A stretch of 32,067 bases of DNA, from positions 1 through 32,067 of the forward strand of contig JAAELT010000672.1 in NCBI GenBank assembly GCA_024226315.1, given 5' to 3'. Position 1 is the stretch's first letter. Each line of letters begins with the position of its first letter. The position numbers and the translations under genes are program-made. This DNA is from a bacterium. GTDB taxonomy: Bacteria; Acidobacteriota; Thermoanaerobaculia; Multivoradales; J023. Below are positions 8,226 through 15,983 of the stretch, one piece after another. The notes under the pieces are model-generated. The model was not told the origin of the DNA and searched no databases. It saw only the letters and a list, made by a program, of their open reading frames with translations.

Positions 8226-9494
8226 ATGACCAAGGTCTACAACTGGCAGCTCGGCCGCGACATGGACTATCCCTACGAGGGGGCCTATCCGGAGCAGCAG
8301 TTCGCCTTCGTCTTCAACATCAACCGCTGCATCGCCTGCCAGAGCTGCACCATGTCATGCAAGTCCACCTGGACCTTCAGCAAGGGGCAGGAGCACATGT
8401 GGTGGGCCAACGTCGAGACCAAGCCCTACGGCGGTTACCCGCAATGGTGGGACGTCAAGATCCTGAAGCTGCTGGAGGACGCCAACCCCGAGGGCATGAG
8501 CTGGGACGAGAGCACCGCTGGGGGTGAGGCCAGCCCCTACGGCAACTACGAGGGACGGACGATTTTCGAAGCGCCGCCGACGTCGCTGTTCCCCGATAGC
8601 TCGCGGGTGCTGGGCTACCTGCCGTCGGACGAGGAGTGGAACTCGCCGAATATCTACGAGGACAATCCCGTCGGCCGCAAGGGCGAGAAGGGCAAGTACC
8701 ACCCCACCGGCGAGAGCCTGCCGGTCCACAACACCTGGTTCTTCTACCTGGCGAGGATCTGCAACCACTGCACCTATCCCGGGTGTCTCGCGGCGTGCCC
8801 GCGCAAGGCGATCTACAAACGCCCCGACGACGGCATCGTGCTCATCGACCAGGAGCAGTGCCGGGGTTACCGCAAGTGCGTCGAGGCCTGTCCGTACAAG
8901 AAGGCCATGTACCGGGGCAACACCCGGGTCTCGGAGAAGTGCATCGGCTGCTATCCGCGCGTCGAGGGGAAAGACCCGGAGGGCGGCGGCCAGGCGATGG
9001 AAACGCGCTGCATGGCGGCCTGCATCGGCCAGATCCGCATGCAGGGTCTGGTGAAGCTGGAGGAGGACGGCGCCTGGGCGGAGGACCGCATGAACCCGCT
9101 CTACTACCTGGTGCACGTCGCCAAGGTCGCCCTGCCGCTCTACCCGCAGCTGGGGACCCAGCCCAACGGCTACTACATCCCGCCGCGGTGGGTGCCGCGG
9201 CCCTATCTGCGGCAGATGTTCGGGCCCGGGGTGGATCGGGCCATCGAGCGCTACTCGCACCCCGACCGGGAGCTGCTGGCGGTGCTCCAGCTCTTCAGGC
9301 GCGACCACCGCATCATCTTCCGCTACGAGATCGAAGAGGGGCCGGAGATCTACCGCACGAAGCTGCGCGGCAAGCCCTTCACCCTCTACAACGACACGGT
9401 CATCGCGTACGGCAAGAACGGCGAAGAGCTCTTTCGCACCACCGTGGAGGAACCGCTTCATGTCCGATCCGCTCCCCTCCAGAACTCCATCTGA
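8226..9494 (+). CDS. nxrB: NXR/NarH-like iron-sulfur beta subunit
   Basis: The start is ATG 8226, 8 bases after AGGAGG; an in-frame TTG six bases earlier is less likely. The 422-residue ferredoxin-like protein opens with VYNWQLGRDMDYPYE, as in Nitrospira NxrB. Four cysteine groups are visible: C35/C38/C41/C45, C179/C182/C187/C191, C212/C218/C222 with Tyr215 where a fourth cysteine would be, and C239/C242/C262/C266. The missing cysteine in group three (Trp in NarH, Tyr here) predicts one [3Fe-4S] and three [4Fe-4S] clusters, the usual set for type II enzymes. It has no signal peptide and should travel through Tat with the alpha subunit. It wires the molybdenum site to the gamma heme subunit. 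The 3' end overlaps the chaperone gene by 35 bp. Confidence 0.9.
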   Translation: MTKVYNWQLGRDMDYPYEGAYPEQQFAFVFNINRCIACQSCTMSCKSTWTFSKGQEHMWWANVETKPYGGYPQWWDVKILKLLEDANPEGMSWDESTAGGEASPYGNYEGRTIFEAPPTSLFPDSSRVLGYLPSDEEWNSPNIYEDNPVGRKGEKGKYHPTGESLPVHNTWFFYLARICNHCTYPGCLAACPRKAIYKRPDDGIVLIDQEQCRGYRKCVEACPYKKAMYRGNTRVSEKCIGCYPRVEGKDPEGGGQAMETRCMAACIGQIRMQGLVKLEEDGAWAEDRMNPLYYLVHVAKVALPLYPQLGTQPNGYYIPPRWVPRPYLRQMFGPGVDRAIERYSHPDRELLAVLQLFRRDHRIIFRYEIEEGPEIYRTKLRGKPFTLYNDTVIAYGKNGEELFRTTVEEPLHVRSAPLQNSI

Positions 9495-10311
9495 AGGCCA
9501 CCGTCCCCCTGGGCCCGAGCTCTACGAAGCCCTCGCCCGCAGCGCGGTCTACGTCGCCCTCGGCCTGGGCTTCGCGCCGCCGGAACGCGGCGAGGTCCGT
9601 GACCGTCTGGCGAGCCGCGAGGGATCCGAGGCCCTGGCCGAGGCCCTCGCCGCCGCCGGGTGTGAAGAGCTCGCCGGCGCGGCGCGGCGGCTCTCGGCGC
9701 GGCCTCCCGTCGCCGGCACCTTCCGTCGTCTCTTCGGCCATACCGCCCGCGGCGCGGTGCCGCCCTACGGCGCCGAGTACGGATCCGCCACCCTCTTCCA
9801 GCAGCCCCACCGCCTGGCCGACCTCGCCGGTTTCTACGCCGCCTTCGGCATGCGGGTCGACCCGGCGGAGCACGAGCGCGTCGACCACGTACGCTGCCAG
9901 CTCGAATTCCTCGCCTTCCTGGCCCGCAAGGAGGCCTACGAGATCGAGCGCGATGAGCCCGATTGGTTGGGCCAGATCCGCAAGGCCGAGCGCCTCTTCC
10001 TGGGCGAGCACCTCGGCCGTTTCGCCCCGGCCTTCGGCGAGCGCCTGCGCCAGGAGGATCCCGATGGATTCTACGGCGTCCTCGGAGAGCTGGTGCGCGG
10101 CTTCGTGGAGGCCGAGTGCCAGCGGCACGGGGTCGCCGCGGGCTCCGACAACCTGGTGCTGCGCCCGGACGCGGACGACGGCGCGCCGATGCTGTGCGGT
10201 GGCGGCGCGGAATGCCTCGAAGGGTCCGGCCCACCGGGCGCCGGACCGCCGTCGCCAGGACCGCCGGGGTCGGGTCTGCCGATCGTCGGTCCTTCGAAGG
10301 ACTGCGGGTGA
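9460..10311 (+). CDS. TorD/NarJ-type molybdoenzyme chaperone
   Basis: The 283-residue protein belongs to the Nitrate_red_del/TorD family: an all-helical cytoplasmic chaperone that holds the apo catalytic subunit until the molybdenum cofactor is inserted and Tat export can proceed. The typical core is seen in YGAEYGSATLFQQPHRLADLAGFYAAFGM followed by ERVDHVRCQLEFLAFLARKEA. GGAGG lies 10 bases before the ATG inside the beta gene, so it is translationally coupled. The last 35 residues are a Pro/Gly-rich tail (residues about 248-275) that looks disordered and is unusual for the family. Its client is presumably the Tat-tagged alpha subunit of the same operon. Confidence 0.85.
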   Translation: MSDPLPSRTPSEGHRPPGPELYEALARSAVYVALGLGFAPPERGEVRDRLASREGSEALAEALAAAGCEELAGAARRLSARPPVAGTFRRLFGHTARGAVPPYGAEYGSATLFQQPHRLADLAGFYAAFGMRVDPAEHERVDHVRCQLEFLAFLARKEAYEIERDEPDWLGQIRKAERLFLGEHLGRFAPAFGERLRQEDPDGFYGVLGELVRGFVEAECQRHGVAAGSDNLVLRPDADDGAPMLCGGGAECLEGSGPPGAGPPSPGPPGSGLPIVGPSKDCG

Positions 10312-11231
10312 AGCTCGAGCTCGCCGATCCGCTGATCGAGAAGGCCGTCCGCCTGGCGGTCACCGGGCCGGAGGTCGCCGTCTATCACCACGAGCGCGAA
10401 GAGCTGTACGGCATCGAGGATCCGGACGAGCGGGAGCAGGCGTTTCAGGCGCTCCACAGACGGTGGTTTCTCGCCTCGCGGCTCGAGGATCCTTTTTTGG
10501 AAGCCCTCGCCGAGGTCCCCGGCGTCCGCGACGGCGTGGCCCGCTGGTGTGTCTCGGAAGCATCCCGGGCGCCGGAGGAGGGCGCCGAGCTGTATGTCTC
10601 GCCGGATGAGGCCCTCTCGGACCGGGAGCGCCGGGTGCTGGTTCTCCGTCTGCGGCCGGAGACCCTGGTGGAGTGCTCGCGGTTGCTCTGGCTGCTGCGC
10701 CGGGAGCTGCTCCACGTCGCCGACATGGTGGACCCGGCCTTCGCCTACCAGCCGCGGCTGCCGGCGGCCGCCGTCGGACCGGTCTACGACGATCTGCTGC
10801 GCACCCGCTACGCCGTGCTCTGGTCGACCACCGTCGTCGGCCGCATCGAGCGCCGGGGCCAGGCGCCCGAGGGGACGAGGGATACGGCCCGGTCTCGCTT
10901 TCTCCGCGCCTTCGCGATGCTCGGGGACAAGGCCGAGGAGATCTTCGAGCGCCTGTTCAGCGGCGAGCGTCCCAGTCACGACGAGCTGGTGAAGCTCGCC
11001 CGTGAGCCCCGGGAAACCGCCGGCATGACGCAGGGGACCGGCATACGGTGTCCGGTCTGCGGCTCGCCGACCTACCTCCGCGAGACCGGCGCCAGCCTGG
11101 AGGGGGAGGTGGTGGCCTGCTTGCGGGCCGAAAGGCCACAGTGGCGTCCGGAGCAGGGTCTGTGTCCGCGGTGCGCTGACCTCTTCCGGGTTCGTGCCGG
11201 GGTGTTCGCTCGAGCCCCGCTGTCTGCCTGA
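10308..11231 (+). CDS. Uncharacterised helical protein with C-terminal zinc ribbon, last gene of the operon
   Basis: The start is GTG 10308, giving a 4-bp GTGA overlap with the chaperone stop and a product of 307 residues. Residues 1-240 are charged and mostly helical with no family I recognise. The C-terminus has two CxxC knuckles, Cys248/Cys251 (CPVCGSP) and Cys286/Cys289 (CPRCADLF), which should bind one zinc. There is no signal peptide. As the terminal gene in the oxidoreductase operon it may help in maturation or cofactor delivery, but this rests only on position. A much longer frame runs upstream into the chaperone gene; I reject that as a shadow. Confidence 0.75.
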   Translation: MKLELADPLIEKAVRLAVTGPEVAVYHHEREELYGIEDPDEREQAFQALHRRWFLASRLEDPFLEALAEVPGVRDGVARWCVSEASRAPEEGAELYVSPDEALSDRERRVLVLRLRPETLVECSRLLWLLRRELLHVADMVDPAFAYQPRLPAAAVGPVYDDLLRTRYAVLWSTTVVGRIERRGQAPEGTRDTARSRFLRAFAMLGDKAEEIFERLFSGERPSHDELVKLAREPRETAGMTQGTGIRCPVCGSPTYLRETGASLEGEVVACLRAERPQWRPEQGLCPRCADLFRVRAGVFARAPLSA

Positions 11232-11313
11232 AGAGCCCGACCGAAGTCCCCGGCACCACAGCTGCAGGCTCGGCTGCAGGGCGGCGTGTAGCGCCCCGCG
11301 CATCAGCGGGAGT

Positions 11314-12615
11314 CTACTCGCCAGCGGCTCCGCGGCGGTGCGAGTGCTTACCGATCAGATCCAGACAGACGAGCGTCGAGTCGTTGCGCAAGTAGAGCCT
11401 GCCGTCGGCGAGCGACGGGGAGGTCCAGGAGCGACCCTCGAGAGCTTGCATGCTCGCCAGCTCCCGGTACTGCTCGGGTGTCGCGGCAACGAGGGCGAGC
11501 TTGCCCTGCTCGCCGAAAACGATCAGCTTGCCGTCGGCGGCGATGAGCGAGCCGCGCTGAAACCCGCGGGCGCGCCAGCTCTCCTGGCCCGTCGCGGCGT
11601 CGATGGACTTCAACATCCCGCCATCGAAACCGTACAGCATTCCATCGACGTAGATCGCCGAGTTGATCTTGGTATTGAGCACCCTGTTCCGCCAGACCTG
11701 CTGGGCCGCGAACCGCCCATCCTCCTCGACGATCCGCAACACTGCCGCGCCTTCGTCCGGGCCGTAGGCGCTCGAAATGAAGATGCGGTCGGGAGGGATG
11801 TGGATCGGGCTCGCAGCGTTCAGCGGCACACCAGTCGCTGGGCAGCGGGATTCCCAGGGGAAGCTCCAGAGCACGTGGCCGTCCCGCGGCGCGACCGCGA
11901 ACAACCCTCTCGCACTGAAGAACACGACCTGGCGGATGCCGGCAACGGTCATCGCGATCGGCGACGAGTAGCCCGACATGTCCGAGCCCGCGCGCCACAC
12001 CGGCTCTCCGCTGGTCGTATCGAATGCCACGAAGGCCCCATCCTCCGCGCCGAGCTCGGCGATCAGGCGGTCTTCCTCCACGATCGGTGTCGAGGAGTAT
12101 CCACTCGACGGCACTCGGCCACCGAGACTGGCAAGGTCACGCTCCCAGAGCCGTGTGCCGTCGCTCGTCTTCACGGCGTGGAGATGCCCCCTCGCGCCCA
12201 CGGCGAAAGCCGTTTCGCCGTGGACGACCGGCGTCGTCCGCGGACCGTCCCCGTACGGGCTCGTGTAGGCCGGACTCAGCGGATGGCGCCAGCGCTCCTG
12301 GCCCGTCGCGGCGTCGAGACCGAGCAAGAGCTGTTGGTCATCCTCCTGCCACATGGCGAAGGCGCCGTCGCCGACGACAGCGACGCCGGAGTAGCCCGCG
12401 CCGACCGAGACCCGCCACAGAATCTCGGGACCACCCTCCGGCCAGCGGTCGAGTAGACCAGTCTCCGCCGAGACGCCATCCCGATTCGGTCCCCGGAACT
12501 GCGACCAGGCGGAGGACTCGCGCCCAGCCTCGCTGGCGCTGGCCGGGGACACGATGATCGCGGCCAACGCACCCGCGACCGCGAGCTCACAGAAAAGTCG
12601 CTGTGGGCGCATCAT
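11314..12615 (-). CDS. Secreted PQQ-type beta-propeller protein (BamB-like fold)
   Basis: I chose the ATG at 12615 (MMRPQRLF), which gives a clear signal peptide ending near ASASEA; a frame-open start at 12672 would put a hydrophilic stretch first. The 433-residue protein starts its mature part with WSQFRGPNRDGVS and then shows repeated propeller blades with the pattern DAATGQERW, TSDGTRLWERD, DTTSGEPVWRAG, RDGHVLWSF and DAATGQESWRA. This is the PQQ_2/pyrrolo-quinoline-like family, common in acidobacteria and planctomycetes. Most members have no demonstrated cofactor and are scaffolds or unknown extracytoplasmic proteins. It converges with the oxidoreductase operon (82 bp apart) and is not part of it. 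Confidence 0.85.
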   Translation of the reverse strand: MMRPQRLFCELAVAGALAAIIVSPASASEAGRESSAWSQFRGPNRDGVSAETGLLDRWPEGGPEILWRVSVGAGYSGVAVVGDGAFAMWQEDDQQLLLGLDAATGQERWRHPLSPAYTSPYGDGPRTTPVVHGETAFAVGARGHLHAVKTSDGTRLWERDLASLGGRVPSSGYSSTPIVEEDRLIAELGAEDGAFVAFDTTSGEPVWRAGSDMSGYSSPIAMTVAGIRQVVFFSARGLFAVAPRDGHVLWSFPWESRCPATGVPLNAASPIHIPPDRIFISSAYGPDEGAAVLRIVEEDGRFAAQQVWRNRVLNTKINSAIYVDGMLYGFDGGMLKSIDAATGQESWRARGFQRGSLIAADGKLIVFGEQGKLALVAATPEQYRELASMQALEGRSWTSPSLADGRLYLRNDSTLVCLDLIGKHSHRRGAAGE

Positions 12616-13044
12616 CGTCAATTGCCATCCGTTCCAGGTACCAACGCTCACATCTCGGTCGGACCTTCTCATGCAGTCTCACATAGGTTGCGAAGTGAAG
12701 TCCACAGGACGACCTCGGGGAGTGCCATCTCTTCCTCTGCACGTCCCCTCGGGCATCGTCGCATCAAGACACTCCTCGGAATCCGACCGCTGGCCGTCGC
12801 GGCGGTATTCCTGTCTGCTGTCGGGCTCGGCGCTGCCGGCGCTGTCTGCGTCGCGGCGTCGCGCGGCGTCGCGCGGGGTGCCACCCACCTCGGCCGGCGC
12901 CGGGCCGCCCGTTGGGGTCTGGGGTGTTTTCATGGACCTCGCCGGGTGGCCCTTCGGCCGCTATCGGGCGTGGTTTCCCCGTAGGCCAGCCACCCTCCGT
13001 TGAGGTACTCTTGTGGATCCTCGACCTCGGAAGAAAGGAGGATC
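12616..13044. other. Intergenic region with a short GCGTCGCGCG tandem repeat
   Basis: This 429-bp divergent spacer has no convincing gene. It contains two perfect 10-bp units GCGTCGCGCG plus an 8-bp partial unit at 12848-12875. A hydrophobic stretch is encoded in one plus-strand frame near 12775-12860, but it has no start with a ribosome site and ends without homology that I recognise. Promoters for the propeller gene and the cupredoxin-like gene should lie here; I cannot point to clear boxes. Confidence 0.5.
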
Positions 13045-13608
13045 ATGCCGTTCGTGGCTCTCTTGCTCATCTTCCTGGCCGGCGTCTCCAGCGGCCTCGC
13101 CGTTCCCATTGGTCCCCCTCCGGGGGAACCTGAACCGCCAGGCGAAGGTGCGTCTCCGGCGCTCGGAGCCCTGGCCGGGCGAGTCCGGCTGGCCGGCGAC
13201 GCCCTGCCGGGGCCGACCCCGGTGGAGAACACGACGGATCCGGCCGACTGTGGCCAGGGACACACCTTGGAGGATCTCCTGGTGTCGGCCGAGAGCCGGG
13301 GGATCGGCAACGTCATCCTTTCGTTGAGCGGCGTGCCCGCCAGCGAGGTACCGCCCGTCGAGCCGCGCCGGCTGGTGCTCGACAATGTGGGCTGCCGTTT
13401 CGTTCCCCATGCGGGGGTCCTGACCGTGGGGAGCAGCATCGAAGCGATCAACAACGATTCTTTCCTCCACACGGCTCACCTCTACGGCGCGGCGGAGATG
13501 AACATCGCGCTGCCTCATCATGGGAGCAGGGGCGCCAGGATCGCGAGAGTCCCTGGGGTGATCGTTGTCAAATGTGCTGTGGCGATACCAACTGGCCGAA
13601 GACCCTGA
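13045..13608 (+). pseudogene. Cupredoxin-like secreted protein, 3'-truncated
   Basis: An excellent ribosome site (AAAGGAGG, 13034-13041) precedes ATG 13045, and a signal peptide ends near SGLAVP. The 187-residue frame reads GRVRLAGDALP, then NVGCRFVPHAGVLTVG, NNDSFLHTAHLY and VPGVIVVKC, the pattern of plastocyanin-like proteins with an N-terminal carboxypeptidase-regulatory-like part. In intact relatives the VKC cysteine, a copper ligand, is followed within a few residues by His and Met ligands (VKCDVHPWM style). Here it is followed by AVAIPTGRRP and a stop, so the copper site cannot be completed. A different frame opens exactly there and encodes an unrelated C-terminus. I read this as a gene cut by a deletion or rearrangement. 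Confidence 0.6.
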
Positions 13609-13886
13609 TCTACCTGGCGGGCTGGGGATACGGAAAGGCTCTACTGAACGGCGAGACGATCCATGACGGCTACCAGATGCATTTCATGGTGACCCAGGGC
13701 ATGCGTGATCGCGAGACCCTGAGAGTCGATTACCCCCTGCTCAGCAAGAAATCCCGGGCCGGAGCCGTGAATCCTGCCCGGCAGCAGCTCGACTTCTACA
13801 TCCGCAGCCCGGAGATCGACGAACGCAACAACCCGACGCGGAAGATCTTCGACCACTTCTTCGCCATGGAGGTGACCTGGAAGTAG
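13572..13886 (+). pseudogene. C-terminal fragment of an unrelated protein fused after the broken cupredoxin gene
   Basis: The frame begins at ATG 13572, overlapping the end of the cupredoxin frame, and gives 104 residues starting MCCGDTNWPKTLIYLAGWG and ending FFAMEVTWK. There is no ribosome site, no signal peptide, and the composition (aromatic, well-ordered) looks like the end of a larger folded protein rather than a start. I do not recognise the family. The abrupt frame change at the cupredoxin copper-ligand cysteine suggests a chimeric junction near 13572-13580. It could still be a small real gene coupled to the upstream frame. Confidence 0.45.
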
Positions 13887-13898
13887 GTCATGCTCTCA

Positions 13899-13914
13899 CG
13901 ATGATCCACCTCGA
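13899..13914. repeat. 16-bp direct repeat, copy 1 (flank of the flavin reductase segment)
   Basis: CGATGATCCACCTCGA here is identical to 14569-14584. The two copies bracket a lower-GC segment carrying one gene, with copy 1 just beyond its stop codon. It may mark an insertion or recombination boundary, or be a chance repeat. Confidence 0.7.
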
Positions 13915-13922
13915 TGGCACGG

Positions 13923-14426
13923 CTATCCGCCATAGAATACTTTTTCTCCAAGATCTCGAAGTGTCAGCGTCGCGTCGTCCGGCCGGCCATCCAACTTCTT
14001 CGACATTCCAGCATCCACAACCTCGCCGACGAAGAGTGAGTGATCTCCGATCTCAACCGTTTCTACGAGTTTGCATTCAAGGAAGGCATGTGCGTTCGAG
14101 AAAACCGGGGCACCGGCACTACCGGACGAAAACGGCTCTCCTGCGATGGAATTGCCGTCGCGCTCCACGGGCTTGAAGAAGGAGAAGGCCAATGGCTTCT
14201 GCCCCTTCCCTAGAACGTTCAACGCGAACGCCTTCGACTCCTTGATGATCGAGTGAGCCCCCGAGTCTGCCTTGACACCGACGGCCAGGAGCGGTGGTTC
14301 GAAGGATGCTTGCGTGACCCAGTTGACCGTGGATGCGGCTACCCGCCCGTCTGCTGACTCCGCCGTAAGGACATAGAGTCCGTATGGAATCATTCGGAGT
14401 GCCTGTTTCTTGTCGTTCGCGTCCAT
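13923..14426 (-). CDS. Flavin reductase family protein (FMN-binding split barrel)
   Basis: The 167-residue protein reads RMIPYGLYVLTAESADGRVAASTVNWVTQASFEPPLLAVGV, then FALNVLGKGQ and SIAGEPFSSGSAGAPVFSNAHAFLEC, the flavin reductase-like domain of the HpaC/FlaR type. These cytoplasmic enzymes reduce FMN or FAD with NAD(P)H, or bind FMN as short-chain flavoproteins, often feeding reduced flavin to a monooxygenase or halogenase. A halogenase-like gene lies 1.6 kb away on the same strand, so a partnership is possible but not shown. DNA around the gene is visibly poorer in GC than its neighbours, and a 16-bp direct repeat flanks it. It carries its own candidate promoter upstream. Confidence 0.85.
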   Translation of the reverse strand: MDANDKKQALRMIPYGLYVLTAESADGRVAASTVNWVTQASFEPPLLAVGVKADSGAHSIIKESKAFALNVLGKGQKPLAFSFFKPVERDGNSIAGEPFSSGSAGAPVFSNAHAFLECKLVETVEIGDHSLFVGEVVDAGMSKKLDGRPDDATLTLRDLGEKVFYGG

Positions 14427-14483
14427 TTCCTCGATCTCTCCGCCAAGTGCAGCCGCCTAACTCGTTACCACCCGACACCGTTC

Positions 14484-14510
14484 TACATAGATGTATATCG
14501 CGGTATTATA
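14484..14510 (-). promoter_or_regulatory. Candidate promoter and operator of the flavin reductase gene
   Basis: On the minus strand a perfect TATAAT lies at 14510-14505, about 80 bp before the ATG. No good -35 hexamer is seen at 17 bp. Just downstream is a 12-bp dyad, TACAT-AG-ATGTA read on the plus strand (14484-14495), well placed to act as a repressor site. Confidence 0.4.
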
Positions 14511-14568
14511 GCTCCTTCGACGATCCGGCTCTCCAGATCCAGGCCGCTCCGCTCGCGGACGCGGCTGT

Positions 14569-14584
14569 CGATGATCCACCTCGA
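14569..14584. repeat. 16-bp direct repeat, copy 2
   Basis: Identical to 13899-13914. It lies immediately 3' of the stop codon of the minus-strand radical SAM gene, and upstream of the flavin reductase promoter, so the two copies enclose about 670 bp per repeat unit. Confidence 0.7.
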
Positions 14585-14586
14585 GG

Positions 14587-15972
14587 TCAGGAGTAGCGGC
14601 CGCCCCGATGCTGTGGCAGGTAGAAGGCCGGGAGCATCCCGTCCGCCCGCACCAGCCCTTCCCGGGTCAGGACGATGCCGGTCTCGTCGAAAGTGAGCCA
14701 TCCGCGCTCGGCCAACGCCGCCAGAGGCGCGGCGAAACGCTCGCTGATCTCGACGTCGAAGGCGCGGCGGAAGTACTCCGCCTCGACCCTGCCGAGCTTG
14801 AGCTGAAGCACGAGCTCGCGGACCAACCGCTCCTCGCGGTTCAGGACGTAGGCGCGGCCGAAGGGCAGGGCGCCGGCCTCCAGGCTCTCGAGGTAGGGCT
14901 CGAGGGCGGTGAGGTTCTGGTGATGGACGCCTCCCAGGTAGGAGAACGACGCGACTCCGATGCCGAGGAGATCGGCACCCCGGTACTGGGCGTCCTGGTA
15001 GACGAAGCGGTGGCGCTCGCCATCGCGCACCGCCGCGTAGGCGCTCCTCACGCAGTAGCCCGCCTCTTCGAGACGCGCGAAGGCCCGGACCAGGCGCCGG
15101 TGCTTGACCTCCCACGACGGCACTTCCCCGGTGACGGTGCCGGTTTCGATGGCCTGGAAGAGCGGCGTGTTGTGCGGGATCTCCAGTTGGTAGATCGTGA
15201 CGCTCTCGGGCCCCCAGTCGATGACGCGCTCGAGGCTGCGGTGGAAGGACTCCCGGGTCTCGCCCACCATGCCGACCATGAGATCGAGGTTGACCGCGTC
15301 GAAATCGAAAGCGCGGAGCTCGGCCCAGGCGCGCTCGACGTCTTCGACCTGATGCACCCGGCCGTTGAGGCGCAGCACCTCGTCGTCGAGCTGTTGCACC
15401 CCCAGGCTGAGACGGGTCACGCCGGCGGCGCGGAGCCGCCGCAGCCGGGCCGCGGTGACCGTCTGGGGCGCGGACTCATAGGTGACCTCGGCGGCGTGGT
15501 TCCAGGGCAGGATCGCCTGCAATCCGCTCAGCAGCCGGTCGATGCGCGGCGGCGAGAGCAGCGACGGCGTGCCGCCCCCGAAGTAGACGAAGGCGAGCTC
15601 GCGGCCGGCCAGCGCCGGCGTCCTGGCGTAGGCGTCGAGCTCGGCGAGCAGGGCATCGAGATAGGCGTCTATCTGATTCCGGGTCTTGTTCGCGTAGGCC
15701 AGGTAGTAACAGTACTGGCAGCGCTTGACGCAGAACGGGATGTGGACGTAGAGGCCCAACGGGACGGCGACAGGCTGGGAATGCTCCCGCTCGAGCCAGT
15801 GATCGAGCTCGCCGACGGCCGTCCGGGTCCAGTGTGAAAAGGGAGGATAGGCGGCCACGAAGTAGTTGCCGGTCGTGGGCCCGTCGGCGGCGGCCGCGAC
15901 GCTGGCGGAGGGTGTCGCGCTGGATACCTGCTCGAGCTCCTCGCGCGGCGACCCGTAGAGCTTCTCGACCAT
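14587..15972 (-). CDS. HemN/HemW-like radical SAM protein
   Basis: The 461-residue protein has the radical SAM motif C81-VKR-C85-QY-C88 after LYVHIPF, then FVYFGGGTPSLL (SAM-binding GGGTP), RLSLGVQQLDD and NLDLMVGMVGET, all hallmarks of the coproporphyrinogen III dehydrogenase-like family, with a HemN C-terminal domain. True HemN has a further cysteine two after the motif and HemW usually has D-F; here it is Y-Y, and about 70 residues of non-canonical sequence (NYFVAAYPPFSHW) precede the domain. So heme synthesis is not the safe call; a specialised SAM chemistry (methyl transfer, cyclopropanation or heme-related) is possible. It starts 12 bp after the halogenase-like gene ends and is probably co-transcribed with it. 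Confidence 0.8.
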   Translation of the reverse strand: MVEKLYGSPREELEQVSSATPSASVAAAADGPTTGNYFVAAYPPFSHWTRTAVGELDHWLEREHSQPVAVPLGLYVHIPFCVKRCQYCYYLAYANKTRNQIDAYLDALLAELDAYARTPALAGRELAFVYFGGGTPSLLSPPRIDRLLSGLQAILPWNHAAEVTYESAPQTVTAARLRRLRAAGVTRLSLGVQQLDDEVLRLNGRVHQVEDVERAWAELRAFDFDAVNLDLMVGMVGETRESFHRSLERVIDWGPESVTIYQLEIPHNTPLFQAIETGTVTGEVPSWEVKHRRLVRAFARLEEAGYCVRSAYAAVRDGERHRFVYQDAQYRGADLLGIGVASFSYLGGVHHQNLTALEPYLESLEAGALPFGRAYVLNREERLVRELVLQLKLGRVEAEYFRRAFDVEISERFAAPLAALAERGWLTFDETGIVLTREGLVRADGMLPAFYLPQHRGGRYS

Positions 15973-15983
15973 CCGGGCTCCAT

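Noticed and set aside
9963..10307. N-terminal extension of the zinc-ribbon protein
   Set aside because: It overlaps the chaperone in another frame, is Arg/Pro-rich, and the GTGA overlap at 10308 is a typical coupled start.
11268..11285. CTGCAG-GCTCGG-CTGCAG hairpin as terminator between converging genes
   Set aside because: The stem is only 6 bp, the hexamer is self-palindromic and no T-run follows on either strand.
14587..15972. Calling the radical SAM gene hemN or hemW
   Set aside because: The residues after the CX3CX2C motif differ from both and the N-terminal extension is unusual; the family call is safe, the heme pathway role is not.
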